Notes: generated by a model not told the origin, from the letters alone. DNA of 64,000 nt from Chryseobacterium sp. T16E-39 (GCF_002216065.1 NZ_CP022282.1:2914001-2978000); one strand, 5' to 3'; shown: positions 48,177-58,298, counted from the first letter of the stretch. A program made the numbers and translations.

Positions 48177-49817
48177 ATGCTATCAAAAATAAATCCTATA
48201 CAAACGAACAGCTGGAAAGCACTTGACGAACACTTTGCAGGAAATGATTTCGACTTAAGAACTCTTTTTAAGTACAATGAAAATCGTTTTGAAGAATTCT
48301 CATTAAAAAGAGATAATTTTCTTTTTGATTACTCTAAGAACCTGATTGACTCAAGAACTAAGGAATTGCTTTTAAACCTGGCTGAAGAATGTCAGCTAAA
48401 AGATGCAATATCCAAAATGTTCAGTGGAGATAAGATCAATGAAACAGAAGGCAGAGCAGTTCTCCATACAGCTTTGAGGGATTTTTCAGATAAAGAAATT
48501 TTGGTTGACGGTGAAAATATAAAACCGCAGATTAGAAAAGTACTTGATCACATGAAGTCTTTCTCCGAGAAAATTATTTCAGGTGAACACAAAGGTTTTA
48601 GTGGAAAAGAAATCACAGATGTTGTAAATATCGGAATCGGAGGTTCTGATCTTGGTCCCGTAATGGTTTGTTCAGCTTTAAAGCATTTTAAAACAAGATT
48701 AGATGTTCATTTTGTATCTAATGTAGATGGGAACCATATTGCAGAAGTTGTTAAAAACTTAAATCCTGAAACGACTTTATTTATTATTGCATCAAAAACG
48801 TTTACTACCCAGGAAACAATGACCAATGCTAATTCAGCAAAGGACTGGTTTTTGAAAGCAGGAAAACAGGAAGATGTCGCTAAACATTTCGTAGCCTTAT
48901 CCACTAATATTGAAGCCGTTAAAAAATTCGGAATCGCAGAAGAGAACATCTTTGAATTCTGGGACTGGGTTGGTGGAAGATATTCCCTTTGGAGTGCAAT
49001 TGGATTAAGCATCGTTTTAGCAGTAGGTTATGAAAATTTTGAAGACCTATTAAAAGGTGCTTTCGATACGGACCAACATTTCCAAAATACAGATTTCTCT
49101 GAAAACATCCCTGTTCTAATGGGGCTTATAGGAATATGGTACCGCAATTTTTATGCTGCAACAACCTATGCTATTCTTCCGTACTCCCAATATCTTGACA
49201 GGTTTGCTGCTTATCTACAGCAAGGAGATATGGAAAGTAACGGAAAATGTGTGGATAGAAATGGAGAATTCGTTGAATATGAAACGGGCCCAATTATTTG
49301 GGGAGAACCGGGAACAAACGGACAGCATGCTTTTTACCAGCTTATTCACCAGGGTACCGAATTAATTCCGGCAGATTTTATTGCCTATGCAAAAAGCAGT
49401 AATAAAGTTTCTGATCACCAGGATAAGTTGCTGGCAAACTTTTTTGCACAGACAGAAGCCCTAGCTTTTGGTAAAAACGAAGAAGAGGTAGAAGAAGAAT
49501 TAAAAAATTCCGGGAAATCTGACGAAGAAATTGACAGATTATTAAACTTCAAGGTTTTCCATGGAAACACACCTACTAACTCAATAATATTCAAAGAACT
49601 AACTCCTTTTTCACTGGGACAGTTAATTGCAATGTATGAGCACAAAATATTTGTGCAGGGAGTAATTTGGAATATTTTCAGCTTTGATCAATTTGGGGTA
49701 GAGCTTGGAAAAGTTTTAGCGAACAAAATTTTACCCGAACTCGAAAGTAATGGATCTATTGATTCGCATGACAGCTCTACAAACGGGTTGATCAATTATT
49801 ATAAAGGAAATAAGTAA
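48177..49817 (+). CDS. pgi: Glucose-6-phosphate isomerase
   Basis: Interconverts glucose 6-phosphate and fructose 6-phosphate in glycolysis and gluconeogenesis. I take the ATG at 48177 (546 aa, usual family length and usual opening [16 protein letters not shown]); an in-frame TTG at 48156 is less likely. Family signatures are visible: [33 protein letters not shown], the [12 protein letters not shown] block and [16 protein letters not shown] near the C-terminus. It heads a plus-strand run with folD and queE. Confidence 0.97.
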   Translation: MLSKINPIQTNSWKALDEHFAGNDFDLRTLFKYNENRFEEFSLKRDNFLFDYSKNLIDSRTKELLLNLAEECQLKDAISKMFSGDKINETEGRAVLHTALRDFSDKEILVDGENIKPQIRKVLDHMKSFSEKIISGEHKGFSGKEITDVVNIGIGGSDLGPVMVCSALKHFKTRLDVHFVSNVDGNHIAEVVKNLNPETTLFIIASKTFTTQETMTNANSAKDWFLKAGKQEDVAKHFVALSTNIEAVKKFGIAEENIFEFWDWVGGRYSLWSAIGLSIVLAVGYENFEDLLKGAFDTDQHFQNTDFSENIPVLMGLIGIWYRNFYAATTYAILPYSQYLDRFAAYLQQGDMESNGKCVDRNGEFVEYETGPIIWGEPGTNGQHAFYQLIHQGTELIPADFIAYAKSSNKVSDHQDKLLANFFAQTEALAFGKNEEEVEEELKNSGKSDEEIDRLLNFKVFHGNTPTNSIIFKELTPFSLGQLIAMYEHKIFVQGVIWNIFSFDQFGVELGKVLANKILPELESNGSIDSHDSSTNGLINYYKGNK

Positions 49818-49846
49818 AAGAAAGTAATATCTAATAAAAAAGTAAA

Positions 49847-50731
49847 ATGGCAGAAATTCTTGACGGACTAAAAATATCCAAAGAAATCAAAGCGGAAATC
49901 AAGGTTGAAGTTGAAAAAATCCTTGAAAGCAAAAAAAGAGCACCACATTTAGTGGCCATTCTTGTTGGAAATAATGGAGCCAGCAAAGCTTATGTCAATG
50001 CTAAAGTGAAAGATTGTGAGGAGGTAGGATTTCAGTCGAGCCTGATTAAATTTCCGAGTACGGTTGCAGAATCTGAATTGTTGGAGAAAATCGAGGAATT
50101 GAATAAATCTAAAGCAGTTGACGGATTCATTGTTCAGCTACCTTTACCTGACCAGATCGATCAGGAAAAAATCATTAATGCTATTGATCCAAGAAAAGAT
50201 GTTGACGGCTTCCATCCTGAAAATTTTGGAAAAATGGCACTGGAAATGGATACCTTCTTGCCTGCAACTCCATTTGGAATTTTAACGCTATTAGAAAGAT
50301 ATAATATTGAAACAAAAGGTAAGGACTGTGTAATTATCGGCAGAAGTAAAATTGTAGGGAGACCTATGAGTATTTTGATGGGAAGAAAAGATTTTCCCGG
50401 AAACTCTACTGTAACGCTTACACACTCTTATACCAAAGACATTGAAGAGTATACTAAGAAAGCAGACATCGTAATTACTGCGTTAGGAGATCCTCACTTC
50501 TTAAAAGGTGAAATGATCAAAGACGGAGCGGTAATTGTAGATGTAGGAATTACAAGAGTAGATGATGACTCTCCTAAGGGATATTACCTTGCCGGTGATG
50601 TAGATTTTGACAGTTGTGCTGCAAAGGCAAGCTGGATAACCCCTGTTCCCGGTGGAGTTGGTCCTATGACAAGAGCTATGTTGATGAAAAATACCATCAT
50701 CGCTTACAAAACTTCAGTCTATAATGACTAA
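49847..50731 (+). CDS. folD: Bifunctional methylene-THF dehydrogenase/cyclohydrolase
   Basis: Converts 5,10-methylene-THF to 10-formyl-THF in two steps with NADP. The 294-aa protein shows Y49 and the catalytic K53 in YVNAK, VDGFIVQLPLP, the cofactor loop GRSKIVGRPMSILM and the C-terminal TPVPGGVGPMTRAML. It starts 29 bases after pgi and is followed by queE after 6 bases. Confidence 0.97.
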   Translation: MAEILDGLKISKEIKAEIKVEVEKILESKKRAPHLVAILVGNNGASKAYVNAKVKDCEEVGFQSSLIKFPSTVAESELLEKIEELNKSKAVDGFIVQLPLPDQIDQEKIINAIDPRKDVDGFHPENFGKMALEMDTFLPATPFGILTLLERYNIETKGKDCVIIGRSKIVGRPMSILMGRKDFPGNSTVTLTHSYTKDIEEYTKKADIVITALGDPHFLKGEMIKDGAVIVDVGITRVDDDSPKGYYLAGDVDFDSCAAKASWITPVPGGVGPMTRAMLMKNTIIAYKTSVYND

Positions 50732-50737
50732 TTTAAA

Positions 50738-51367
50738 ATGAACAAAGAAGAAGATATTTTATTAAATGAAGGTAAAATGCTCCCCGTAATGGAGCATTTT
50801 TACACTTTACAGGGAGAAGGAGCACACACTGGAAAAGCCGCCTATTTTATCAGATTAGGAGGTTGCGATGTGGGATGCCATTGGTGCGATGTAAAAGAGA
50901 GCTGGAATCCAGATTTACATCCACTAATGAATGCGGTAGAAATTGCTGAAACAGCAGCAAAACATTGCAAAACAATTGTATTGACCGGTGGCGAGCCATT
51001 GATGTGGAATTTAGATATTTTAACTTCAAGGCTAAAGGAATTAGGATGTACTGTACACATTGAAACTTCAGGAGCTTATCCTGTAAGCGGGCAATTGGAC
51101 TGGATTACCCTTTCACCTAAAAAAACAGGGCTTCCAAAAGAAGACGTGTATGAAAAAGCAAGTGAGTTGAAAGTGATCATTTTCAACAATCATGATTTTG
51201 CTTTTGCACAGGAGCAAGCGGCTAAAGTTTCAAAGGACTGTAAACTATATCTTCAAAGTGAATGGAGTAAACGTGACGAAATGTATCCAAAAATTACTGA
51301 TTTTATTTTAGCGAATCCGGAATGGCAGGCATCAGTTCAGACGCATAAATACCTTAATATCCCATAA
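50738..51367 (+). CDS. queE: 7-carboxy-7-deazaguanine synthase
   Basis: Radical SAM enzyme of queuosine precursor synthesis (209 aa); it makes 7-carboxy-7-deazaguanine from carboxytetrahydropterin. The cluster motif is C43-X3-C47-X2-C50 (CDVGCHWC), preceded by FYTLQGEGAHTGK, the substrate-binding start typical of QueE, and followed by LTGGEPLMW. Other queuosine genes are not in the window. It lies directly after folD. Confidence 0.93.
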   Translation: MNKEEDILLNEGKMLPVMEHFYTLQGEGAHTGKAAYFIRLGGCDVGCHWCDVKESWNPDLHPLMNAVEIAETAAKHCKTIVLTGGEPLMWNLDILTSRLKELGCTVHIETSGAYPVSGQLDWITLSPKKTGLPKEDVYEKASELKVIIFNNHDFAFAQEQAAKVSKDCKLYLQSEWSKRDEMYPKITDFILANPEWQASVQTHKYLNIP

Positions 51368-51410
51368 AAATTACATATATTAGTCCCTCATATCCCTTAT
51401 ATAGTGATAG

Positions 51411-52781
51411 ATGCAGAGAATTCGGTACTCTAGATATTTAAAATCGATTATCCTTTTGCTTGACCTTGTGGTTATTGCATCTGTATTTATATTCTTTTTT
51501 TTAAACAGAAATCAGGACCTGATACATGACCGGGATAGCTGGTATGAAAATTCATTTCCTTTAATTCTGCTTATATCTTTCTGGATTCTATTGAGTGGAA
51601 GGACCAAAATTTATAATATAAGAAGAAATCTTACCTATATTATTTTTATAGAACGCATTATCACCCATTTTATACTATTTGTAATTGGTTTGGTACTGAT
51701 AAGAAAAGTAAGCAACAATAAATTTTTCAGTTCAGAACTGTCCTGGCTTTCATTATATCTGTTTTCTTTTATCATTATTACAAAATCTTTTATTTATTTT
51801 GGAATAAAATATTTAAGATCCTTAGGTATCAATAATCGAAACGTGATGTTTCTCAACGAAAACAGCTCTACCGATATTTTAAAGAACATCCTAAAAGAAA
51901 GAAAAGATTTTGGATATAAAATTTTTGAGTACCATAATAAGAAGATCTTCAAAGATGAATTGCAGTCTTTTTGGAAAAGCAATGGTATCCATACCTTATT
52001 TTTACCTCTGGAAAATACATTTGAACCTCATACAGAGGATGAAATATTCAGATTGGCAGAGGCAAACAAAGTACATATATCGCTGATCCCCAATATATCA
52101 CAAACGGACCTGTTTACTTATGATTTAGGATACGTTCAGACACAACCGGTTTTAAACCAATCGAAATACCCTCTGGATTATTATTCTAATTACCTTCTAA
52201 AAAGGCTTTTTGATATTATCTTTTCGGTGTTAATTATTGTATTCATATGTTCGTGGTTGTTTCCACTTATTGCCATTTTTATTAAACTATCATCTAAAGG
52301 GCCTGTTTTTTTCATTCAGAAACGGTATGGTTTTCATGAGGAAGTATTTGGCTGTTTAAAGTTCAGAACCATGGTCGTGAATGCGGAATCAACTACGAAA
52401 ACCACATCGGACAATGATTCCAGAATTACAGGAATAGGCAAATTTTTGAGAAAAACAAGTTTGGATGAAATGCCTCAGTTCATCAATGTATTAAGGGGGG
52501 AAATGTCTGTTGTAGGTCCCCGTCCCCATATGTTGGTTGTTGATAATTATTACAAACCCAAAATTGGAAGATACAGCCTTAGAAGTATGGTTAATCCGGG
52601 AATTACAGGTTTGGCACAGGCAAACGGATTAAGAGGAGATTCCGGAGATGTGGAAATTGAAATGAAAAAACGGGTACTGGCAGATACTTTCTATGTTAGA
52701 AATTGGAGCTTTGCTCTGGATCTGGTCATTATTTTGAAAACTATTTTAGTGGTTATAAGTGGAGATAAAAACGCAAAATAG
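51411..52781 (+). CDS. Polyprenyl-phosphate sugar-phosphate transferase (WcaJ/WbaP type)
   Basis: A 456-aa membrane enzyme that starts a glycan by putting a sugar phosphate on undecaprenyl phosphate. Four N-terminal spans (about 12-30, 46-62, 80-100 and 105-125) are followed by a cytosolic region, a fifth membrane segment (about 262-290) and the catalytic bacterial sugar transferase domain: GPVFFIQKRYG, FKCLKFRTM-like GCLKFRTMVV, RKTSLDEMPQFINVLRG and SVVGPRPH. Transferred sugar unknown. It may feed the glycan made by the GT4 and flippase at 30-32 kb. Confidence 0.9.
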   Translation: MQRIRYSRYLKSIILLLDLVVIASVFIFFFLNRNQDLIHDRDSWYENSFPLILLISFWILLSGRTKIYNIRRNLTYIIFIERIITHFILFVIGLVLIRKVSNNKFFSSELSWLSLYLFSFIIITKSFIYFGIKYLRSLGINNRNVMFLNENSSTDILKNILKERKDFGYKIFEYHNKKIFKDELQSFWKSNGIHTLFLPLENTFEPHTEDEIFRLAEANKVHISLIPNISQTDLFTYDLGYVQTQPVLNQSKYPLDYYSNYLLKRLFDIIFSVLIIVFICSWLFPLIAIFIKLSSKGPVFFIQKRYGFHEEVFGCLKFRTMVVNAESTTKTTSDNDSRITGIGKFLRKTSLDEMPQFINVLRGEMSVVGPRPHMLVVDNYYKPKIGRYSLRSMVNPGITGLAQANGLRGDSGDVEIEMKKRVLADTFYVRNWSFALDLVIILKTILVVISGDKNAK

Positions 52782-52816
52782 AGAATTGCTTAATAAAAAA
52801 AGTCTAATTTAGCAGA

Positions 52817-53569
52817 ATGTTAAAAAAGTTTTTTACAGCTGTAGGAGAATACATTATCCTTCTTGGTAAATCCATGCAGAAGCCTCAGAAAATGAGAGTT
52901 TTCTGGAAGCTGTTCATGAGAGAAATAAACGATTTAGGAGTCAACTCTTTCGGGTTGGTTATATTCACATCTATATTTGTAGGAGCCGTAGTCGCCATCC
53001 AGATGTTCAATAATTTTGACGCTTCTTCTTTTCCGATTCCTACTTCATTTGTGGGATATGCAACAAAGGCCGTTTTGGTATTGGAGTTTTCTCCAACTAT
53101 TATCAGTTTGATATTGGCAGGTAAAGTTGGCTCATATATTGCTTCGAGTATTGGAACAATGAGAGTATCGGAACAAATTGATGCATTAGATATTATGGGG
53201 GTGAATTCTCCCAACTTTCTGATATTACCTAAAATAATTGCGTGCGTTATTTTTAATCCTCTTCTTATTGCCATCAGTATCGTATTTGGTATTGGAGGTG
53301 GGTATGTTGCTGGATTATTAACAGGAAACTGGACCGCATCGGATTACGTAACCGGTATACAGATGTATATGCCTAATCTGTTCGTGTATTATGCATTTAT
53401 AAAAACAATTGTTTTTGCTTTTGTCATTGCAACAGTTCCTTCTTATTTCGGGTATTTCGTAAAAGGGGGTTCACTGGAAGTGGGTAGAGCAAGTACACAA
53501 GCGGTGGTTTGGACAATGGTATTTATCATTATTTCTGAATTAATATTAACACAATTAATATTAAGCTAA
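52817..53569 (+). CDS. mlaE: MlaE-family lipid ABC permease
   Basis: A 250-aa permease of the MlaE/YrbE family with about five spans and the conserved LAGKVGSYIASSIGTMRVSEQIDAL region (positions about 101-125). It works with an MlaF ATPase and an MCE protein in lipid traffic between the membranes. The next gene overlaps by one base (TAATG), showing coupling. The only MCE gene in the window is at 35445-36395. Confidence 0.92.
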   Translation: MLKKFFTAVGEYIILLGKSMQKPQKMRVFWKLFMREINDLGVNSFGLVIFTSIFVGAVVAIQMFNNFDASSFPIPTSFVGYATKAVLVLEFSPTIISLILAGKVGSYIASSIGTMRVSEQIDALDIMGVNSPNFLILPKIIACVIFNPLLIAISIVFGIGGGYVAGLLTGNWTASDYVTGIQMYMPNLFVYYAFIKTIVFAFVIATVPSYFGYFVKGGSLEVGRASTQAVVWTMVFIIISELILTQLILS

Positions 53570-54384
53570 TGATTGAGGTAAAAAATCTTAAAAAAAGTTT
53601 TGAAGAGGTTGAAGTCCTTAAAGGAATTTCCACTTCTTTTGATAAAGGAAAAGTAAATTTAATTATAGGACAGAGTGGATCAGGGAAAACAGTTTTCCTT
53701 AAGAGTCTGTTGAATGTTTATCAGCCATCTTCGGGAGAAATTCTTTTTGATGGTAAAGATATCAACACGATGTCCAGAGATGAGAAGCAGCACCTGCGTT
53801 CCGAAATTGGGACGGTATTTCAAGGCAGTGCGTTATTTGACTCCCTAACGGTTGAGGAAAATATTATGTTTCCTTTGGACATGTTTACAAATTTAACTTT
53901 CAGGGAAAAGAAAAAAAGAGTTTTTGAAGTTATTGGAAGGGTACACCTGGATAAAGCGAACAGAAAATATCCATCTGAGATTTCCGGGGGTATGCAAAAA
54001 AGGGTAGCTATTGCAAGAGCTATTGTAAACAATCCCAAATATTTATTCTGTGATGAGCCAAACTCAGGATTGGATCCTTATACATCGAATGTCATCGATG
54101 ATCTATTGCTTGAAATTACCAAGGAATATAACACAACGACTATCATTAATACACATGATATGAATTCCGTAATGACAATAGGCGAAAAAATTGTTTATTT
54201 AAGATTAGGAATCAAAGAATGGGAAGGCAATAAAGACATTCTCATTACAGCAGGCAATAAAAATCTGATCGACTTCGTTTATTCATCAGAACTATTTAAG
54301 GAATTGCGAGTGTATTTACTCGAGAATAATAAAACTATAGAAAATACGATCACAAAACTAGACGAAAATGAAACAAATATTTAG
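53569..54384 (+). CDS. mlaF: MlaF-family ABC ATPase
   Basis: A 271-aa ATPase with Walker A GQSGSGKT (residues 34-41), signature ISGGMQKR, Walker B LFCDEPNSGLD and an H-loop (NTHDMNS). It partners with the MlaE permease directly upstream (1-base overlap). The C-terminal 17 bases overlap the following outer-membrane protein gene. Confidence 0.92.
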   Translation: MIEVKNLKKSFEEVEVLKGISTSFDKGKVNLIIGQSGSGKTVFLKSLLNVYQPSSGEILFDGKDINTMSRDEKQHLRSEIGTVFQGSALFDSLTVEENIMFPLDMFTNLTFREKKKRVFEVIGRVHLDKANRKYPSEISGGMQKRVAIARAIVNNPKYLFCDEPNSGLDPYTSNVIDDLLLEITKEYNTTTIINTHDMNSVMTIGEKIVYLRLGIKEWEGNKDILITAGNKNLIDFVYSSELFKELRVYLLENNKTIENTITKLDENETNI

Positions 54385-54985
54385 TATAGCACTATTAGGT
54401 TTATCAGTATTTGCTTCAGCGCAGCTTTCTCTTGCCGCTAAAGCAAACCTGATTTTTCCAACCGGATCTCCTTCTTGGAAGAATATATCTAATACCGCAA
54501 GTGCAGCAATAGACAATACAGGTAAAAATAATGTTGGATTCAATGTTGGACTTTCCCTGAAAGCGAATCTTCCTATGGCATTTTTTTTAATGCCGGAATT
54601 GTACTACACCACATTTAGGAACGAATTTACAGACCCGGCTTCTAATACGACATTCAAGATTAAAAACAATCGTATTGATCTACCTGTTCTTGTTGGGCAC
54701 AAGGTACTAGGAGATATGCTGGGTGTATTTATAGGACCTGTAGCAAGTTACAACCTAAGTAAGGAAGATACATTCAACGATTTTAAAGAAAATGCAAGAG
54801 ATAATTTCACCGTTGGTTATCAATTTGGAGCACAGGTTGAAATAAAGAAATTACTCATCAATGCAAGATACGAAGGCGCATTTAGTAAAGATCAAAGGAA
54901 TTTTATAAACAGAGTATCTGGTGAAGAGATCAGATATGATAACCGTCCCAATCTATTTATGGTAGGTGTCGGATATAAATTTTAA
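54368..54985 (+). CDS. Small outer-membrane beta-barrel protein
   Basis: A 205-aa exported protein with a signal peptide (IFSIALLGLSVFASAQ). Its beta-strand pattern ends in FMVGVGYKF, a terminal aromatic typical of barrel assembly, as in the PorT-like or OMP_b-brl families. It overlaps mlaF by 17 bases, so it belongs to the MlaEF unit and might be its outer-membrane partner; that is inference from position only. Confidence 0.82.
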   Translation: MKQIFSIALLGLSVFASAQLSLAAKANLIFPTGSPSWKNISNTASAAIDNTGKNNVGFNVGLSLKANLPMAFFLMPELYYTTFRNEFTDPASNTTFKIKNNRIDLPVLVGHKVLGDMLGVFIGPVASYNLSKEDTFNDFKENARDNFTVGYQFGAQVEIKKLLINARYEGAFSKDQRNFINRVSGEEIRYDNRPNLFMVGVGYKF

Positions 54986-55008
54986 TCGAAAGAAAATAAC
55001 AACTACAA

Positions 55009-55041
55009 AAAAATCCTCAAATATTATATTTGAGGATTTTT
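55009..55041. terminator. Bidirectional terminator overlapping a stop codon
   Basis: A perfect 15-bp stem (55009-55023 with 55027-55041) with a TTA loop. The loop is the stop codon of the minus-strand gene 55024-55335, so the terminator serves both the MlaEF unit and this gene. Confidence 0.9.
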
Positions 55042-55335
55042 ATTTTGATTTTCCAGTTCTATTTGTCTTTTAGCAATTTCTGCTGCCTGCTTTTCCAATT
55101 CTTCTTTATCTTTTTGCAGCTGCTTAAATTCTTTTCTTTTTTGCTCTTCTTTTATAGCACTGCCTTTACTCAAATACCCTACCATTCCGCCAATGATGAG
55201 ACCAATTCCGATCCCTCCCATAATTCCCATTATGTGGGAAAGTTTGATCTGTTCAACAGCAAAGTCTGTCGTTAGGTAAAAAAGTAATGCTGATACTGCT
55301 AAAAGTATAAGTCCTGTAATTGATATACTTTTCAT
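55024..55335 (-). CDS. Small membrane protein with coiled-coil tail
   Basis: A 103-aa protein: two N-terminal spans (about 7-23 and 36-56, the second Gly-rich with GIMGGIGIGLIIGGMVG) and a charged helical tail of about 40 residues with a heptad-like pattern (EEQKRKEFKQLQKDKEELEK). No family is recognised. It reads toward the MlaEF unit and lies 65 bases downstream of the M48 gene start region on the same strand. Confidence 0.7.
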   Translation of the reverse strand: MKSISITGLILLAVSALLFYLTTDFAVEQIKLSHIMGIMGGIGIGLIIGGMVGYLSKGSAIKEEQKRKEFKQLQKDKEELEKQAAEIAKRQIELENQNKNPQI

Positions 55336-55400
55336 AATGTTGTGTTTTGGTGATTTAAAGCTTTACCAATTTAGTGAAATTTTAATAAAGCTAATTCTGG

Positions 55401-56207
55401 TTATATTTTCCCGCCGGCATTTTTATAATACTCCAGTGCCTTAGGTAAGTTTTTCTGAATATCAGAGATCCTTGTTTCAGGATTTGGGTGAGTCGATAAA
55501 AATTCAGGTTGCCTGTTTCCTGAAGATGCAGCTTCCATTCTATTCCAGAAAGGAATGGCTTCTCTAGGATCATAACCTGCCATAGACATTAATTGTAATC
55601 CCATCTGATCAGCTTCTGATTCCTGATTTCTACCATACTTTAGTAAAGCAACCTGAGAGCCAATTGGATATACCTTCTGAAAAATACCTGCCCACTGTGA
55701 ATTGGAAATCGTTCCGCCTAAAATACTACCACCATACTGAGCGACCATAGCCTGCGAAATCCTTTCATTTCCATGACCAGCCAAAGCATGGGAAACTTCG
55801 TGACCTAATACAACCGCTAATCCATTATCATTTTTAGTTACAGGTAAAATTCCGGTATACACGGCTACTTTTCCACCAGGCATACACCAGGCATTCAACT
55901 CATTACTCTGAAGAAGATTAAACTCCCAGCTATAGTTAGCAAGATCAGCTGATCTACCTATACTTTGATAATATCTTTCAGCAGCACTTTTTATCCTGCT
56001 ACCAACGCTTACTACCCTTTTTGCATCTGCAGTTCCTGAAATAATTTTAGATTTAGCCAATGTCGTTTTATACTCCTGAGAAGACATTGTTAATATTTCG
56101 GAATTATTCGCTATCTGTAAAGAAGATCTACCCGTAATAGGGTTTGTGGTACAGGCTATAAGTGATAAAGCTACTGCTCCTGCTCCTAATAGATAAGTTA
56201 TTTTCAT
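55401..56207 (-). CDS. M48-family metalloprotease, lipoprotein
   Basis: A 268-aa zinc peptidase. The signal sequence ends in a lipobox (LSLIACTT, Cys 19). The zinc motif is HEVSH (H136, E137, H140) with a third ligand probably E196 in ESEAD. C-terminal TRISDIQ is typical of the LoiP/YcaL-like group. These periplasmic proteases take part in outer-membrane protein quality control. Confidence 0.92.
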   Translation of the reverse strand: MKITYLLGAGAVALSLIACTTNPITGRSSLQIANNSEILTMSSQEYKTTLAKSKIISGTADAKRVVSVGSRIKSAAERYYQSIGRSADLANYSWEFNLLQSNELNAWCMPGGKVAVYTGILPVTKNDNGLAVVLGHEVSHALAGHGNERISQAMVAQYGGSILGGTISNSQWAGIFQKVYPIGSQVALLKYGRNQESEADQMGLQLMSMAGYDPREAIPFWNRMEAASSGNRQPEFLSTHPNPETRISDIQKNLPKALEYYKNAGGKI

Positions 56208-56266
56208 AGTTTAAGTGTTAATAATTCAACTTTAACAATTATTATTCCAAAAAGTTTTACAACCTA

Positions 56267-56274
56267 TATATTTG
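56267..56274 (+). promoter_or_regulatory. -7 element of the DUF4251 gene
   Basis: TATATTTG, an exact TAnnTTTG box, 39 bases before the ATG at 56314. It supports that ATG, because a start at 56272 would lie inside the promoter. Confidence 0.55.
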
Positions 56275-56313
56275 CATACATTTTGCTATCTAAATTTAAT
56301 AATATTTAAGGTT

Positions 56314-56853
56314 ATGAAAAAATATATTTCACTTATATTTATTTTGGGACTTATCTTCTTTTTCCAAAGCTGTTCATCTCAAAATACAGGTGATTCTAAA
56401 ATGGTAGATGCACTTGTAAGTTCTGAGGAATTTACATTTCATGCTGAACGGGCAAATCCTACCAATTATGATGTTATAAAGGTCATGAATTCTATGCCGA
56501 ATTCGACCTCAACCAGGATTCTGCAACTCAATGGAGACTATACTGTTGAAATTAAGAAAAATAATCTGGATGTCACTTTACCTTATTTCGGAAGACTATT
56601 TAATCCTACTTATGGCAATACGAACAACAACAGCTACCGATTTACTTCAAAAGATTTTACCATTAATAAATCGCAGAATAAAAAAGGAAACTGGACGCTA
56701 AGGATCAAACTTAATGATGTGAACAATGTTGACGAAATTAATATTGAAGTCTATAAAAACGGGAAAGCTTTTACTTCAGTAAGAAGCAATGACAGGCAAC
56801 CGATAACATACGATGGATTTGTTTCTAAGAATGATCCTGAACCGGCTCCTTAA
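56314..56853 (+). CDS. DUF4251-type lipoprotein
   Basis: A 179-aa protein from the ATG at 56314, with a lipoprotein signal (LIFILGLIFFFQSC). The body has the DUF4251 pattern: FTFHAERANPTNYDVI, LPYFGRLFNPTYG and a closing beta region (NVDEINIEVYKNGKAF). Function unknown; such proteins are common in Bacteroidota envelopes. Its stop overlaps the convergent meaB stop by four bases. Confidence 0.85.
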   Translation: MKKYISLIFILGLIFFFQSCSSQNTGDSKMVDALVSSEEFTFHAERANPTNYDVIKVMNSMPNSTSTRILQLNGDYTVEIKKNNLDVTLPYFGRLFNPTYGNTNNNSYRFTSKDFTINKSQNKKGNWTLRIKLNDVNNVDEINIEVYKNGKAFTSVRSNDRQPITYDGFVSKNDPEPAP

Positions 56854-57845
56854 TCTTTATCACTTCCATCGGATAGAAACCTTTCAACAAACAATTTAGC
56901 TTCGGTACTTGGATTAGAAACCATTGCCGAAGCATTTTTTTTGTGCTGGAGATACGCTTCTTCAACCGAATTACTCTTTTTCAATGTTGCCAGAATATAT
57001 TCCTGTACCCAATACTCGAATCTTTTTTCTGCCTGTTGGGTTCTCACACCTTCAAAACGTTCGTTTTTTTTCTTTTGATTGATAAATTCATCAATTGCAT
57101 TATAAACATCACCTAATCCTTCATTACGAAGAGCAGAACCAAGTAAAATGGGAACTTTCCAACCTTCCTCTTTAGGCGGAATAAAATCCAGGGCTCTTTT
57201 CAATTCTAGTTTTGTATTTTTTGCCTTTTGCAAATTACTTTCATCTACTTTATTAATGAAAATAATATCTACCATTTCCATTATTCCTCTCTTGATGCCC
57301 TGAAGCTCATCTCCCCCTCCAGTAATTTTCAGAAATAGAAAAACGTCTGTAATGTCGGCTACCAGAACTTCAGACTGACCCACTCCAACGGTTTCTATAA
57401 GAATATAATCATAACCTGCAGCCTCACAAATCATCATGGTTTCAAAAGTGGTGTTGGCAACTCCTCCCAAAAAGCCGGAACTTGGAGAAGGCCTGATGAA
57501 TGCATTTTCTTCTTTTGCCAATTCTTCCATCCTGGTTTTATCTCCCAGGATACTTCCTTTGTTGATTGCTGAACTTGGATCAATTGCAAGAACCGCGACC
57601 TTTTTATGATGGGCTATAGCTAATCGTCCGAAATTTTCAATAAATGTGGATTTACCGGCACCGGGAACTCCCGTGATACCTACCCTTACAGATTTTCCGG
57701 TATAAGGCATTATTTCCTTAAGCAATTCTTCTGCTTGCAGGCGATGTTCAGCTTTTTTACTTTCAACTAAAGTAATAGCTTTTCCGATAAGGCGTTTATC
57801 TCCTGATCGTATTCCATCTATTAAGTCTCTGGTAGAAAATTTCAT
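56850..57845 (-). CDS. meaB: MeaB-type GTPase (methylmalonyl-CoA mutase chaperone)
   Basis: A 331-aa G3E-type GTPase that protects and reloads adenosylcobalamin-dependent methylmalonyl-CoA mutase. It shows the P-loop GVPGAGKST (59-67), the ILIETVGVGQSE region and NKVDESN for guanine. I chose the ATG at 57845; a longer frame to 57884 adds 13 residues not typical of the family. No mutase genes are in the window. It is convergent with, and overlaps by four bases, the DUF4251 gene. Confidence 0.9.
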   Translation of the reverse strand: MKFSTRDLIDGIRSGDKRLIGKAITLVESKKAEHRLQAEELLKEIMPYTGKSVRVGITGVPGAGKSTFIENFGRLAIAHHKKVAVLAIDPSSAINKGSILGDKTRMEELAKEENAFIRPSPSSGFLGGVANTTFETMMICEAAGYDYILIETVGVGQSEVLVADITDVFLFLKITGGGDELQGIKRGIMEMVDIIFINKVDESNLQKAKNTKLELKRALDFIPPKEEGWKVPILLGSALRNEGLGDVYNAIDEFINQKKKNERFEGVRTQQAEKRFEYWVQEYILATLKKSNSVEEAYLQHKKNASAMVSNPSTEAKLFVERFLSDGSDKD

Positions 57846-57955
57846 TGATTCAAAAATATAAAAATAAGTATCAAAACTCAGCATAAATACCCTTTAATTT
57901 TATTTCTTCTAAATTAAAACTACAGCTGATTTTATCAATGAGATAGGGAATTTAT

Positions 57956-57963
57956 TACATTTG
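57956..57963 (+). promoter_or_regulatory. -7 element of the mini-cytochrome pair
   Basis: TACATTTG, an exact TAnnTTTG box, 22 bases before the first cytochrome ATG. The -33 element is not clear. Confidence 0.45.
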
Positions 57964-57985
57964 TTATTAATCAAATAAAGAAACA

Positions 57986-58279
57986 ATGAAAAGAATAATC
58001 GCTATAGCATCTTTTACTGCTGTTTTGGTAGCTTCATGTACCCCAAAATCATCAACAGCAACCTCCGCTATAGGCCCTGCCGTATCTACTGCCGAACAAA
58101 TTGCCCAGGGAAAAACAATTTTTGAAAGCTCTTGTACAAGATGTCATAAACTGCCGGATCCCACTTCACATAATTCTGTTCAATGGGTAGGCATTATGAA
58201 CTCTATGGCTCCAAAAGCAAAATTGACCGATGAACAGCACCAATGGGTTTATGATTATATTGTTTCTGTGAAAAAGTAA
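57986..58279 (+). CDS. Mini cytochrome c, probable lipoprotein (copy 1)
   Basis: A 97-aa protein with a lipoprotein-like signal (AVLVASCTP, Cys 18), a short linker and one haem c site CTRCH followed by KLPDP. A C-terminal helix (EQHQWVYDYIVSV) follows. The axial Met is probably the one in MNSMAPKAKL. Membrane-tethered small cytochromes can shuttle electrons to oxidases such as the cbb3 enzyme in this window; that link is a guess. The next gene is a tandem paralogue 19 bases away. Confidence 0.85.
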   Translation: MKRIIAIASFTAVLVASCTPKSSTATSAIGPAVSTAEQIAQGKTIFESSCTRCHKLPDPTSHNSVQWVGIMNSMAPKAKLTDEQHQWVYDYIVSVKK

Positions 58280-58298
58280 TCACTCTAAAAATATTACA

